Assembly (NCBI RefSeq): GCF_000013665.1
Contig: NC_007912.1
Location: 4,711,684-4,775,683 of the forward strand
DNA from: Saccharophagus degradans 2-40
GTDB taxonomy: Bacteria; Pseudomonadota; Gammaproteobacteria; Pseudomonadales; Cellvibrionaceae
Length of the DNA stretch: 64,000 nt
Direction: 5' to 3'
The stretch's first letter is position 1, and the number at the start of each line of letters is the position of its first letter. This document shows positions 24,639-33,864 of this stretch, in pieces. The notes under the pieces are model-generated. The model saw nothing but the letters and a program-made list of their open reading frames with translations. It was not told where the DNA came from and made no database searches. The position numbers and the translations under genes are program-made.

Positions 24639-25388
24639 TTAAACGGGCTTATCACTAAGCACATGAGTAATAGTGCGCGCTAAATCTTTCCCGCCGCAAA
24701 AATCCTCTAACGTGCCATCGAAGTGCACAACACCTTTATGTAACACAACAATACTGTCACACAGCGATTCCACTTCATGCATATTATGGGTAGAGAATAG
24801 GATTGTTTTGCCCAACTCTTTTTGCTGCCGAATAAAGTCAATAATATTCGCAGAAGCCATCACATCTAGCCCCGTGGTGGGCTCGTCTAGAATAATAATT
24901 TGGGGGTCGTGTAGAATGGCCCGCGCTATTGCAGCCTTTTGCAACATGCCGGTAGAAAGATCTTTTACACGCTTTTCAAGGTAGTGAGCGAACCCCAATC
25001 GGTCGGCCAGTTCATTCACACGGGCAGTTAAGTTGGCTCCTTTTAAACCATATAGGCCGCCAAAAAATTCAAGATTCGCCAATACACTCAAACGTTTATA
25101 TAGCGCTGTGCTCGCCGAATGAAACCCCAAGCCAAGCGCGGCTTGCTTATTGGTATGCACATCTAAGCCATCCAGAGTCACATTGCCTTTGTCGGCGCTT
25201 ATGGCACCAGTCAGCGTACGCAGGGTGGTGGTTTTGCCTGCCCCATTCACACCCAGCAAACCCGTTACGGTACCGGGCTTACAGTTAAAACTTACGCCCT
25301 TTAGCACCTGAATATGTTTGGCGTGCTGCAATTTTTGCTCTTTTTTATTTAACCTGTAAGCCTTGTGAATATTATTCGCCGTTAACAT
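24639..25388 (-). CDS. natA: ABC transporter ATPase, NatA-like
   Basis: 249 residues from ATG 25388 (AGGGGA upstream); an in-frame ATG 25421 lacks an SD. It has Walker A GVNGAGKTT, signature LSTGMLQKAAIARA, Walker B IIILDEPTTGLD and the H-loop STHNMHEVE. It powers the adjacent NatB-like permease. Together with the small membrane protein downstream it forms a three-gene unit. Confidence 0.88.
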   Translation of the reverse strand: MLTANNIHKAYRLNKKEQKLQHAKHIQVLKGVSFNCKPGTVTGLLGVNGAGKTTTLRTLTGAISADKGNVTLDGLDVHTNKQAALGLGFHSASTALYKRLSVLANLEFFGGLYGLKGANLTARVNELADRLGFAHYLEKRVKDLSTGMLQKAAIARAILHDPQIIILDEPTTGLDVMASANIIDFIRQQKELGKTILFSTHNMHEVESLCDSIVVLHKGVVHFDGTLEDFCGGKDLARTITHVLSDKPV

Positions 25389-25561
25389 GCCCAAATCCCC
25401 TAAACACTGTCCGATTTCCATAGTGCTATAGTGCCTTCAACTTCGTCAAAATGGGGTGTTTTATGCTAAATGGTAAAATGCCGGTATAAGTGGTAGAACT
25501 AGAACCTAGACTAGCGACATGCAATTATTTCGAGTCAGCTTAAAGGTAAAAAGGTAGCAAT

Positions 25562-26227
25562 ATGAAAGTGAGCGAAGCGTTACAACAGCGCAAATCTGTG
25601 CGTGCCTATTTAGACAAGCCCGTGCCACAGGAAGTAATTACTCGTATATTAAACGCCGCCCGTTGTGCGCCTTCAGGCACCAACACCCAACCCTGGGAGG
25701 TGGCCGTAACAACAGGCAAAACCCGCGATGACATTGCCAATAAAATGGTGGCAACGTTCCGTGCAGGGGGTAAGGGCCACATGGCCTATAATTACTACCC
25801 TACCGAATGGAAGGCACCTTTCAAGCCGCGCCGAGTAGCTTGCGGGCTACAACTCTACAGTACCTTGGGCATAAAAAAGGAAGACACCACTCGCAGAGCT
25901 GAACAGTGGGAAGCAAACTACCATTCCTTTGGTGCCCCCGTTGTAATGTACTTTTTAATGGATAAAATTATGGAAACCGGCTCATTCATGGATTACGGCA
26001 TGTTTATCCAATCCATTATGCTGGCAGCAGTTGAAGAGGGCTTGGCAACCTGCCCGCAAGCAGCGCTGGCAGAATACCCCGACATAGTGAAACAAACCCT
26101 AGGCTACGACGATAACTACATTGTGGTTTGCGGCATGGCACTGGGCTACGAAGATAAAAGCGCCCTTATTAACAGCTACCGCACACCAAGAGAAGAAGTA
26201 GCTAGTTTTACACGCTTTTTTGATTAA
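25562..26227 (+). CDS. Nitroreductase family protein
   Basis: 221 residues, FMN-dependent nitroreductase fold. The N-terminal RKSVRAYLDKPV and APSGTNTQPWE motifs bind FMN, and the C-terminal VVCGMALGYED closes the site. Members reduce nitro compounds, quinones or other substrates using NAD(P)H. An A-rich leader with AAGGTAG precedes the ATG. The gene is alone on its strand; a hairpin at 26244-26266 follows it. Confidence 0.9.
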   Translation: MKVSEALQQRKSVRAYLDKPVPQEVITRILNAARCAPSGTNTQPWEVAVTTGKTRDDIANKMVATFRAGGKGHMAYNYYPTEWKAPFKPRRVACGLQLYSTLGIKKEDTTRRAEQWEANYHSFGAPVVMYFLMDKIMETGSFMDYGMFIQSIMLAAVEEGLATCPQAALAEYPDIVKQTLGYDDNYIVVCGMALGYEDKSALINSYRTPREEVASFTRFFD

Positions 26228-26243
26228 GGCTTGTACTGTACCT

Positions 26244-26266
26244 AGTGGCGTTTGAAAAGCGCCACT
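26244..26266 (+). terminator. Terminator-like hairpin
   Basis: AGTGGCG (26244-26250) pairs with CGCCACT (26260-26266) around a 9-nt loop, 17 bp after the nitroreductase stop. The T-tract that follows is poor, so termination may be weak. Confidence 0.5.
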
Positions 26267-26462
26267 GCCTATTTAATCCCTACAGCTTTTTACAATTATC
26301 CCACCCTCTTCACGCGCCCTTTTAAGATGATTGTGGTATCGTTGCCGCCTTGGCGGGATGCCACAGGGTAAAATACAAATACAATGCGCAGAGCACACTT
26401 TTCGCGCCCCTCTCCCCCGCACCTTGCACATGTATTTACAATGGATCAGCCCAATCGACACT

Positions 26463-27896
26463 ATGCGACCAACAATATTACGCAGCTGCATAGCCGCAGC
26501 CCTTTGTAGCGGCATATCCTCTACTGCAATAGCCGGTACCTTCTACTTGCCCACGCAATTAGCGCCCGAGGCAGAAGCGCGAGTTGAGCGCCTATTTGTA
26601 CTGGCCAATATGCCAACCATTAAACGCCCCATAGCAATTAACGACGTGATTCGCGCACTAGAAAAAGTAGGCGATAAAGACCCGGCACTTAGCCAAGGTA
26701 TTCGCCAGTACATTGCGCGCTACAACAAAACCGTAGGCTTAACCCATATGTCTGCCGAAGCTGGCAAGGGTTCCAGTAGCGATCACACCCTTAACAACCG
26801 CCGCGGCCAAGGCACTAACAGTAAGTTTTACGGCTCGCTAAACGGGTATTGGGCGGTAAATGACTTTATGGCCATTAATGCCGGTGCCATAGTGCGCGAG
26901 GGCACTGTGGAGGGCAATGATGTAAGCTTGGAAGGCTCCTTTATCTCGCTGGGTTGGGATGCGCTGCAAGCCGATATTGGCTATCGCACCCAATGGAGCG
27001 GCCCATTTCAAGACAGCGATATGCTAGTGACTACCAATGCCGCCGCCATGCCCGGCATCACCCTGTCTAATAGCCAGCCATTCACCGATTTTGGTATTCG
27101 CTACGAAGTATCGCTTTCTAGAATGTCGAAATCGGACAAAATAGAAAGCCAAGCCGACCCCAGCCAAGACCTAACCGGCTACCCTAAACTACTGGTCACT
27201 CACCTAAGCTTTGAGCCCCTTGAAGGTTTTGCCATTGGCTTTAACAGGCTGCTTCAGTTTGGCGGCGCCGACCGCGACCAAGACCCTAAATCGGTTTTCG
27301 ATGCGCTCTACAACGCCAAAGCGGCAGATAACATTGGCATGGAAGGTCGCGACTTTGGCAACCAGCAATCATCCATTACCACCCGCTACACCTTTAGCGA
27401 AGGTTTTCCATTTTCGGTATATATGGAATACGCAGGGGAGGATACTTCCGCCGCATCAGATATTCATTTTGGCAACAGCGCCATGATGTACGGTTTGCAC
27501 TTACCTGTTTTGCCTTACCACTTCGACGTCACCTACGAGCACGCCGAATGGCAAAACGGTTGGTATGTAAACAGCAACTTTGGTGACGGTATGCAAAACG
27601 ATGGCAGCATGATTGGCCACTGGCAAACCAATATGCGCAAAGCGCTTGATAACAGCGGCGGCAATGCGCAAACGCTAAAAATTATTTGGGATAACTACGC
27701 AGGCTCGTCACTTACTGCAACCTTGCGCACAGTGCAAAGCGACAACAGTATTGCAGGTGGGGGCGTTAACGGCCAAGAGTTAAGCCTACAATATGCCCGC
27801 GCTTGGGGGCCAACAATTGTGGGCGCTAGCGCAATTAATGGCGAAAATGTATTGGGCGAAAGCTATTCCTATTTATCGGGGTTTATTAGATGGTAA
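26463..27896 (+). CDS. Capsule assembly Wzi-like outer-membrane protein
   Basis: About 477 residues from ATG 26463, which gives a clean signal peptide ending AIAG; the frame is open to 26331 but that lead is not signal-like. The mature protein is rich in amphipathic beta strands with Trp/Tyr and ends YLSGFIRW, fitting an outer-membrane barrel. Its size and N-terminal helical segment before the barrel resemble Wzi (PF14052), which anchors or organises surface polysaccharide. Three glycosyltransferases lie nearby on the opposite strand, in keeping with that. The stop overlaps the start of a second barrel gene. Confidence 0.7.
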   Translation: MRPTILRSCIAAALCSGISSTAIAGTFYLPTQLAPEAEARVERLFVLANMPTIKRPIAINDVIRALEKVGDKDPALSQGIRQYIARYNKTVGLTHMSAEAGKGSSSDHTLNNRRGQGTNSKFYGSLNGYWAVNDFMAINAGAIVREGTVEGNDVSLEGSFISLGWDALQADIGYRTQWSGPFQDSDMLVTTNAAAMPGITLSNSQPFTDFGIRYEVSLSRMSKSDKIESQADPSQDLTGYPKLLVTHLSFEPLEGFAIGFNRLLQFGGADRDQDPKSVFDALYNAKAADNIGMEGRDFGNQQSSITTRYTFSEGFPFSVYMEYAGEDTSAASDIHFGNSAMMYGLHLPVLPYHFDVTYEHAEWQNGWYVNSNFGDGMQNDGSMIGHWQTNMRKALDNSGGNAQTLKIIWDNYAGSSLTATLRTVQSDNSIAGGGVNGQELSLQYARAWGPTIVGASAINGENVLGESYSYLSGFIRW

Positions 27897-28441
27897 TCAG
27901 TAAAAACATATTTTTTATATTCGCAACACTGCTCGCCTGCGGCGCCAACGCTTACGAATTTAATTTAGCTGCTGGCCTGCAAAGTTATAGCGTGCAACAG
28001 CTAGAAGAAGACAACAGCTTACCCGATGAAGCTGAAAGCGGCACAGGCCTACACCTTGGTGCCAGCGTAAAAAATAATTACGGAGACAGTAACAAACATT
28101 GGTTTGGATTTGGCGTAGATATAGACCGCATAATGGGGCAAAAAATGCTCGCCCTGCGCGCTCTAGATTACGAATACGAACTAAACGAAGCAATGCGCAT
28201 TGGCGCTTTTTTTGGCGCAGCCACACTGGATACAGGCCTACCCCAAAACGGCTACTACACAGGGGTAAATGCCAGCTACTTAAATATTATCGATAAACTA
28301 GACCTAGTTGTGGAAGCTCGCTACGGCAGCGGCCTAGCCCGCGATCGCAAATTAGCAAGCGACCCAAGCGGCGATCGCACAGATATGTTTTTAGACTTTA
28401 CCAGCATCGCACTTAGCTTGCGCTGGAATTTTACGCGCTAG
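27890..28441 (+). CDS. Outer-membrane beta-barrel protein, small
   Basis: 183 residues. A signal peptide ends ANA (about residue 21), followed by alternating hydrophobic strands and a terminal RWNFTR. ATG 27890 overlaps the Wzi-like stop by seven bases, so translation is coupled. No specific family is recognised. The paired expression suggests a partner of the Wzi-like protein. Confidence 0.65.
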   Translation: MVISKNIFFIFATLLACGANAYEFNLAAGLQSYSVQQLEEDNSLPDEAESGTGLHLGASVKNNYGDSNKHWFGFGVDIDRIMGQKMLALRALDYEYELNEAMRIGAFFGAATLDTGLPQNGYYTGVNASYLNIIDKLDLVVEARYGSGLARDRKLASDPSGDRTDMFLDFTSIALSLRWNFTR

Positions 28442-28455
28442 CCATTGCTTAATAG

Positions 28456-29532
28456 CTAGCTGCTAGCGACTCGCTTAAAAAAATCACACAGCGCTTTCGC
28501 TTCAGTTTGCACTTGGTAGTGCGCTTCAATGCGCGCCCTGCCATTTATTCCCATTTCAGCAAGCTTGCCAGGGTTAGCCAGCAGTTGTGCTAACGCACCA
28601 TTTACCGCCTGCTGGTTTTCTACCGGCACCACCAGCCCATCTACCCCTTGACGCACTACCTCGGGCCAAGCCCCAGCTTCGGTTGCCAATACTGCGGCAC
28701 CACTACTCATGGCTTCAAGTACGGTTAAACCAAAGCCCTCGTTATTACTCAGTGCACACACTAAATCCATCACCGAAAACAGTTCCGGCAAAGCCGCAAA
28801 TGGTTGCTCGCCTAAAATACGAATCCGCTGCGTTAAGCCAGCGGCATCTATTTCGCGCTGCAAACTATCGGCAAACGGCTTATCTTCGGGCTTAATAGCA
28901 CCCACCACCAATGCGGTAAAATTAGGATTGTTTTTTAATTGCGCTATACAACCGCGCACAAACAAATGCACCCCTTTTTGCGCGCGCACCCTGCCAAATA
29001 TACCCAAAACGTGGGGGGTAACTATTTGCCATTTTGCCAATATTGCTTGTCGATTGGTGGCGCGTACGTATTTGTCGCTGTGAATACCGTGGGGAATAAT
29101 CACATCGGGCTTGCGCACCATATAGCTCGCTGCCGCTTGGCAAGTAGAAATAACACCATCCATACGGTTAATAAGCCAACGCGTTAAGCCACTGTGATAA
29201 CGCTGCGCAGTAGACGTAAAAACAATTTTTAAATTCGCGCCAAATACATGCTTTAAAATAAGCGCCTGTATCATTTCATCGTTGCGACGAGCGTGAAAAA
29301 CCACAGGGCCAGTGCTTTGCTTTAATAGCTTGCGCGCCTGTTTAAACGAAATGGCAATGGATGTATCGGGCAGGTGATGTGCCCCCAGCACACGCAGGGG
29401 CATTAATTCTTGCTGATAAGGCAGAGTTTGCAGCATAGTAGACGTCACGCCAGAAAAGCGCGAGTTGGAGTTGCCAACAAGTAATGCTATTAGTTCTTTA
29501 TCCACTGTGATTTGCTGCTTTATATTTACCAA
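28456..29532 (-). CDS. Glycosyltransferase family 4
   Basis: 358 residues, GT-B fold. The C-terminal half has the retaining GT4 signature: GIFGRVRAQKG, then NNEGFGLTVLEAMSSGAAVLAT with the E-x7-E motif. Apparent start is TTG 29530-29532; GTG nine codons later is an alternative. It is the last of three co-oriented glycosyltransferase genes. The sugar donor cannot be determined. A role in lipopolysaccharide core or surface polysaccharide is likely. Confidence 0.85.
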   Translation of the reverse strand: MVNIKQQITVDKELIALLVGNSNSRFSGVTSTMLQTLPYQQELMPLRVLGAHHLPDTSIAISFKQARKLLKQSTGPVVFHARRNDEMIQALILKHVFGANLKIVFTSTAQRYHSGLTRWLINRMDGVISTCQAAASYMVRKPDVIIPHGIHSDKYVRATNRQAILAKWQIVTPHVLGIFGRVRAQKGVHLFVRGCIAQLKNNPNFTALVVGAIKPEDKPFADSLQREIDAAGLTQRIRILGEQPFAALPELFSVMDLVCALSNNEGFGLTVLEAMSSGAAVLATEAGAWPEVVRQGVDGLVVPVENQQAVNGALAQLLANPGKLAEMGINGRARIEAHYQVQTEAKALCDFFKRVASS

Positions 29533-29539
29533 ACATCTA

Positions 29540-30367
29540 TTAAAGGCGGTGTTGCTTTATGCCGAATTGCGTTTCTACTAATTTACCGTCTTTAACCGCT
29601 TGGCGAATATCGCGATTGTTTTGCCAGGTTTCTTTACTCTCGTAGCCGCGTGCGTGATCTAAGTGCACAACCACAGCGCTATAACGAATTTGCTTACCTG
29701 CAATACCTGCATTTTCTAATCGTTCGCCAAACTCCCGATCTAATCCACCGTAACGCAAACGCTCGTCATAGCCATTAATACGCAGCGCATCGCTTTTAAA
29801 ACACGAAGCATTGTGCCCATTCCACGTTGGCTTAGTTGGTGTGATTTTATTTAACAAGCCCGCCAAACGCCCCGCATTTAATTTCATAAACCCCTTGGTG
29901 GATGGCATACCGTTATCACGCAACCAGGCAGGCACAAAACAGCGGCCATATTTAATATCTTCTCGGGTAATTTTTTGGCTTACCGGCATATTTAGTTTTA
30001 AATATCCGCCAGATAAAAACCGGCCTGCTTCAGCCTGCTGACGGTGCACAGCAATAAAATCGTTGCGTGGCACACAGTCGCCATCAGTAAACACTAAATA
30101 CTCACCTTCGGCTTCGACAATGGCTTTGTTCAAAATTTTACATTTTTGAAAACCGTCGTCTTCCTGCCAAACATGTTTAACAGGCACGCTACTTTGAGCG
30201 GCAAATTTCTCTATCACACGTTGCGTATCCTCTTTCGAACCATCATCCGCAACCACAATTTCAAAGTTATCATCGGTTTGGCAATCAAACCCCCACAATA
30301 CTTTTTCCAACCATTTGGGAGAATTGTAGGTAGAAAAAATTACACTTATTTTTGCTTCGGTAGCCAT
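29540..30367 (-). CDS. Glycosyltransferase family 2
   Basis: About 275 residues from ATG 30367; an earlier ATG 30403 would overlap the upstream gene. GT-A fold: ISVIFSTYN, the nucleotide-sugar motif VADDGS, the DGDC (DxD-type) motif, and a C-terminal galactosyltransferase-like segment YGGLDREFGERL. It is 7 bp upstream of the GT4 gene and 4 bp downstream of another transferase gene. It probably adds a sugar in the same glycan. Confidence 0.85.
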   Translation of the reverse strand: MATEAKISVIFSTYNSPKWLEKVLWGFDCQTDDNFEIVVADDGSKEDTQRVIEKFAAQSSVPVKHVWQEDDGFQKCKILNKAIVEAEGEYLVFTDGDCVPRNDFIAVHRQQAEAGRFLSGGYLKLNMPVSQKITREDIKYGRCFVPAWLRDNGMPSTKGFMKLNAGRLAGLLNKITPTKPTWNGHNASCFKSDALRINGYDERLRYGGLDREFGERLENAGIAGKQIRYSAVVVHLDHARGYESKETWQNNRDIRQAVKDGKLVETQFGIKQHRL

Positions 30368-30371
30368 AGTT

Positions 30372-31232
30372 TTACTTAACTCGATCGCCGTTATTACCGC
30401 CAACTATTTTGGCTTTTAAATTAAAGTGTTTATCTAGCGCTTGCCACTGAATAACATTACCGTCTTCGCGCACGTTGTGCTTTTTTAACGATACGCCTTG
30501 CGAAGCAATAACAGGCACAGGCTTAGGCCGGCAGTTTTCTGTGCGGCGAACTTGAGTACCGTTCAACAAACTCATCGCCTTAAACCACAAGTCATCTGCT
30601 CTGGGTGCCAACCTATCGTATTCCGCCTTGTCTAATACTTGAACAGGCAACGCCTTTGGCGGGTAAAGCACACCGCCGTAGCCGATAGCTAGAGTATTAG
30701 CCTTGCTGGAGTTAGGTGTCGCGCTATTCCACTGCGAATAAGGCTGTAGTTTACCCTGTTCATCGTAATTTATTTCGCGACACTCATGGGCAACAATACA
30801 ATTAGGGAAGGCTATGTGCGCATCCACTAAGCGGCGCAACCAGTCGGTAGGGTACATAACATCATCATCGCACGTGACGACAGTTTGCTCAAAATTCAAA
30901 CGGAGTGTTTCTACCAATTTGCGATGGGAGCAGGTTTCATTTGAATAATGAATCTCAAACCTTTGACCCACCAATGCCAGCAGCTTTGCCGGTAACTTTG
31001 CTTTCAAGCTATGGTGCAACCAAAGCATCACTTTTGTTGCAGCCATATCCTGCGCCAAAAGGCTTCGAATAGTGAGGTCTAAACGGGCGAGACGGCTTTC
31101 AATTGAAGTTAGCGATATAACTAAACCACTTGGCGCAGGCGATGCGTCGACCCCTAGTTTTTCGATGGGGGTCCTGCGCAGGCGCCAGGCCGTTTTTAAC
31201 GATAGCGGCAATTCTTTTAGCTTCACGTACAC
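30372..31232 (-). CDS. Glycosyltransferase-like protein (GT-A type)
   Basis: 286 residues, starting at GTG 31232. It has an N-terminal ISLTSIESRL and a CDDDVMYP motif that fits the metal/nucleotide-sugar DxD of GT-A enzymes, plus a RADDLWFKAMSL segment. It heads a compact three-gene glycosyltransferase operon. Acceptor and donor are unknown. Confidence 0.7.
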   Translation of the reverse strand: MYVKLKELPLSLKTAWRLRRTPIEKLGVDASPAPSGLVISLTSIESRLARLDLTIRSLLAQDMAATKVMLWLHHSLKAKLPAKLLALVGQRFEIHYSNETCSHRKLVETLRLNFEQTVVTCDDDVMYPTDWLRRLVDAHIAFPNCIVAHECREINYDEQGKLQPYSQWNSATPNSSKANTLAIGYGGVLYPPKALPVQVLDKAEYDRLAPRADDLWFKAMSLLNGTQVRRTENCRPKPVPVIASQGVSLKKHNVREDGNVIQWQALDKHFNLKAKIVGGNNGDRVK

Positions 31233-31341
31233 GCCTAAATTGATAAATTTTCTGGAAGCGCATTCTAACAGGCTTGCGGAAAATTAACGAAAAAACGCCG
31301 CGCAAACTGGTAAGGAAGCTCTAAATAACGTGATCTTAGCT

Positions 31342-32211
31342 CTAGTCCGTCAACACCCCCGCCTGATAATCCGCAATCGCTTGATTGATCTCCTCCTGCG
31401 TGTTCATTACAAACGGGCCGTATTGCACTATCGGTTCGCGCAGGGGTTTGCCGGCTATTACAAGCACCCGCGTCACTTCTGCGGCACTGTTACTTAGTTG
31501 CAAGCTGCCGGCTTCGCTTAGGCGGCTTACGGTTTGGGCTGGGGCCGGTGTATTTTGTGGGCCAATTGCCGCTGTGCCATCGTAGGTGTATACCAATGTG
31601 TTGTGACTATCGGCCAGCGATATATTTACGCTGGCGCCCTCAGTCAAATGCACATCTAGGTATAGCACCTCGGTGTCTACCACTTGGGTTACACCTTTTA
31701 TAGCATGGGTTTTGGCGGCGTTATCTGTTACTTCTGTCGCACCAGCAATGGCTTTGACTGTTGCTCCATTAAGCTCGTACACAGGGATACGATCTGCAGC
31801 AATATCATCGTAATGGGCTGGGCCCATTTTGGCTTTGCTGGGCAAATTTACCCACAATTGAAACCCGCGCATTTTACCTTCGGTTTGCCTAGGCATTTCA
31901 GAGTGAATTATGCCTTTGGCGGCGGTCATCCACTGCACGTCACCATCGGCCAGCAACCCCACGTTTTTCATGTGGTCGCGGTGCTCCATTTTACCCTGCA
32001 ACATATAAGTAACTGTCTCGAAGCCCCTATGCGGGTGGGGTGGGAAGCCGCCAATATAGTCGGAGGCTTCTTCCGAGCCGAACTCGTCAAGCATTAAAAA
32101 AGGGTCAAAGCGCTCTGGTCGCGGGCCGCCAAACACGCGCAATAGCTTTACGCCATCGCCATCGGATGTGGCGCGCCCTTGAAGTTGTTCTACTACGGTG
32201 CGGTTGCTCAT
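31342..32211 (-). CDS. Pirin family protein
   Basis: 289 residues, bicupin. The metal ligands H59, H61, H103 and E105 are all present in FPPHPHRGFET and GIIHSEMP. Pirins are iron proteins; some have quercetinase activity or act as redox-sensitive regulators. The ATG overlaps the azoreductase stop by four bases (ATGA). This pair is divergent from a LysR regulator, a common arrangement for quinone or flavonoid stress genes. Confidence 0.92.
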   Translation of the reverse strand: MSNRTVVEQLQGRATSDGDGVKLLRVFGGPRPERFDPFLMLDEFGSEEASDYIGGFPPHPHRGFETVTYMLQGKMEHRDHMKNVGLLADGDVQWMTAAKGIIHSEMPRQTEGKMRGFQLWVNLPSKAKMGPAHYDDIAADRIPVYELNGATVKAIAGATEVTDNAAKTHAIKGVTQVVDTEVLYLDVHLTEGASVNISLADSHNTLVYTYDGTAAIGPQNTPAPAQTVSRLSEAGSLQLSNSAAEVTRVLVIAGKPLREPIVQYGPFVMNTQEEINQAIADYQAGVLTD

Positions 32212-32837
32212 GCTGCCTCCTCGCCCACCAACGCCGCTATTTTTGCACTTGCGTCGGCCAAGCCCTGCTCACGTTTGCCAGAAAGATTTAACCCTTCGGC
32301 GTAAATAAACTCTACGTCGTTTAACCCTAAAAAGCCTAAAAATGTTTTTAGGAATGGCACTTCTACATCGCTGGCAGCGTCTTTGTGGTAGCCACCGCGT
32401 GAAGTAACGACATACACTTTTTTGTTTTCTAACAGGCCCACAGGCCCCGTTTCGGTGTATTTAAATGTGCTGCCAGCACGGGCTATATGGTCAAACCACG
32501 CTTTAAGCCCCGAAGGTACGCCAAAGTTGTACATTGGCACCCCCAACACCACTATGTCGGCATCTTTTAGCTCTTGAATAAGCGTATCGCCTATTACTGG
32601 CTTGCCTTCACCAATTGCGGTAATAGTGGCTAGGTCTAAATGGGGAATGGGCTCGGCGGCTAAATTGCGCTTAACAATCTTTACGTTTGTATTTACCTTG
32701 GCATTTACGTCTGCGTATTTGTTTTGCAACTTTGTCACTAGCTCTGTAGAGAGCTGGCTGGAAACACCGCCCTCGCCGAACAGGCTAGATTCTACATGAA
32801 GGATGGTTTTTACTGCTGATTGTGATTCGGTTGTCAT
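32208..32837 (-). CDS. azoR: FMN-dependent NADH-azoreductase
   Basis: 209 residues, flavodoxin-like fold. N-terminal ILHVESSLFGEGGVSSQLS binds FMN phosphate, and the GVPMYNFGVPSGLKAWFDHIARAG segment is diagnostic of AzoR. It reduces quinones and azo compounds. It is the first gene of the azoR-pirin unit, 112 bp from the divergent LysR gene that likely controls it. Confidence 0.92.
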   Translation of the reverse strand: MTTESQSAVKTILHVESSLFGEGGVSSQLSTELVTKLQNKYADVNAKVNTNVKIVKRNLAAEPIPHLDLATITAIGEGKPVIGDTLIQELKDADIVVLGVPMYNFGVPSGLKAWFDHIARAGSTFKYTETGPVGLLENKKVYVVTSRGGYHKDAASDVEVPFLKTFLGFLGLNDVEFIYAEGLNLSGKREQGLADASAKIAALVGEEAA

Positions 32838-32889
32838 GGCTATGGCCTCGTGTTGTTAATCATTGAAGCCAGTTTAAATCTTATATTCT

Positions 32890-32936
32890 GATTAAATGTA
32901 CGCTATATTCGATCTAAATGATCAAATTATTTAATC
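32890..32936. promoter_or_regulatory. Candidate LysR operator region
   Basis: GATTAAAT (32890-32897) and ATTTAATC (32929-32936) form a perfect inverted pair flanking a central GATC-n5-GATC (32911-32923). The region lies in the 112-bp divergent promoter between azoR and the LysR gene, where the regulator is expected to bind. Confidence 0.5.
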
Positions 32937-32949
32937 AATAAATCTATTT

Positions 32950-33864
32950 ATGATACCTAAAATAAGCTTGGAACAATGGGCGGCCTTTAAGGCCGTAGTA
33001 GACGAAGGCAGCTTTGCCAAAGCTGCAGAGGCGCTTAACAAAAGCCAGTCGGCGGTGAGCTATGCCATAGCCAAGCTCGAAGAGCAGCTACCTACACCCG
33101 TGCTTACCCAGCAGGGGCGCAAAGCGGTGCTTACCGAAGCGGGTAAGCAATTGTATCGCCACGCCACCGACCTACTCGCGCAAGCGGCCACCATTGAAAA
33201 CACCGCTAAATACTTAGCCAGCGGCTGGGAATCTGAGGTAACCATTGCCGTGGATGCCCTGTTTAGTATGGGCGCGGTGTTTTGCGCCTTGCAGCATTTC
33301 TCGGTAAGCAGCCCGCAAACACGGTTACGCATATTGGAAACCACCCTATCGGGTACAGAAGAAGCATTACTTGGCCGCAAAGCAGATTTAGTGCTTACCG
33401 GCACCATTCCACCGGGGTTTAGCGGCACGCGCTTGGGCGAAGTATCAATGATTCCGGTGGTGGGCCAGCAACACCCATTGGTGCAACTTATGCAGCAAAG
33501 CGGCCCCATTACCGAACAAGAGCTAGGTCGCCACCGGCAAATTGTGCTGCGCGATACGGGCACCAAACGCGAACAGAGCAGCGGTTGGTTGCGCGCCGAG
33601 CAGCGGTGGACAGTCACCCATGCTGCAACCAGCATTGAGGCGGTAAAAAACGGCTTGGGATTCGCCTTTTTGCCAAAAGAGAAAATACTGCAAGAGCTAG
33701 AAGCGGGCAGTTTAATTGAGGTGGCGCTTGCCGAAAAAATGGAGCGATTTATATCACTCTATTTAATCAAGACAGAACGCCAAAACGCAGGCCCCGCCAC
33801 CCAAGCTATTGCTCAACAATTAGTTGAGCGCTACGGCAAACCGCAACCTAAATGCGTAACTTAG
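32950..33864 (+). CDS. LysR-type transcriptional regulator
   Basis: 304 residues. A winged helix-turn-helix spans about 5-63 (SFAKAAEALNKSQSAVSYAIAKLEEQL), followed by a periplasmic-binding-fold effector domain. It is transcribed divergently from azoR-pirin and is the likely regulator of that pair. The effector is unknown; a quinone or electrophile is plausible. Its end overlaps the convergent esterase gene by four bases. No clear SD precedes the ATG. Confidence 0.9.
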   Translation: MIPKISLEQWAAFKAVVDEGSFAKAAEALNKSQSAVSYAIAKLEEQLPTPVLTQQGRKAVLTEAGKQLYRHATDLLAQAATIENTAKYLASGWESEVTIAVDALFSMGAVFCALQHFSVSSPQTRLRILETTLSGTEEALLGRKADLVLTGTIPPGFSGTRLGEVSMIPVVGQQHPLVQLMQQSGPITEQELGRHRQIVLRDTGTKREQSSGWLRAEQRWTVTHAATSIEAVKNGLGFAFLPKEKILQELEAGSLIEVALAEKMERFISLYLIKTERQNAGPATQAIAQQLVERYGKPQPKCVT

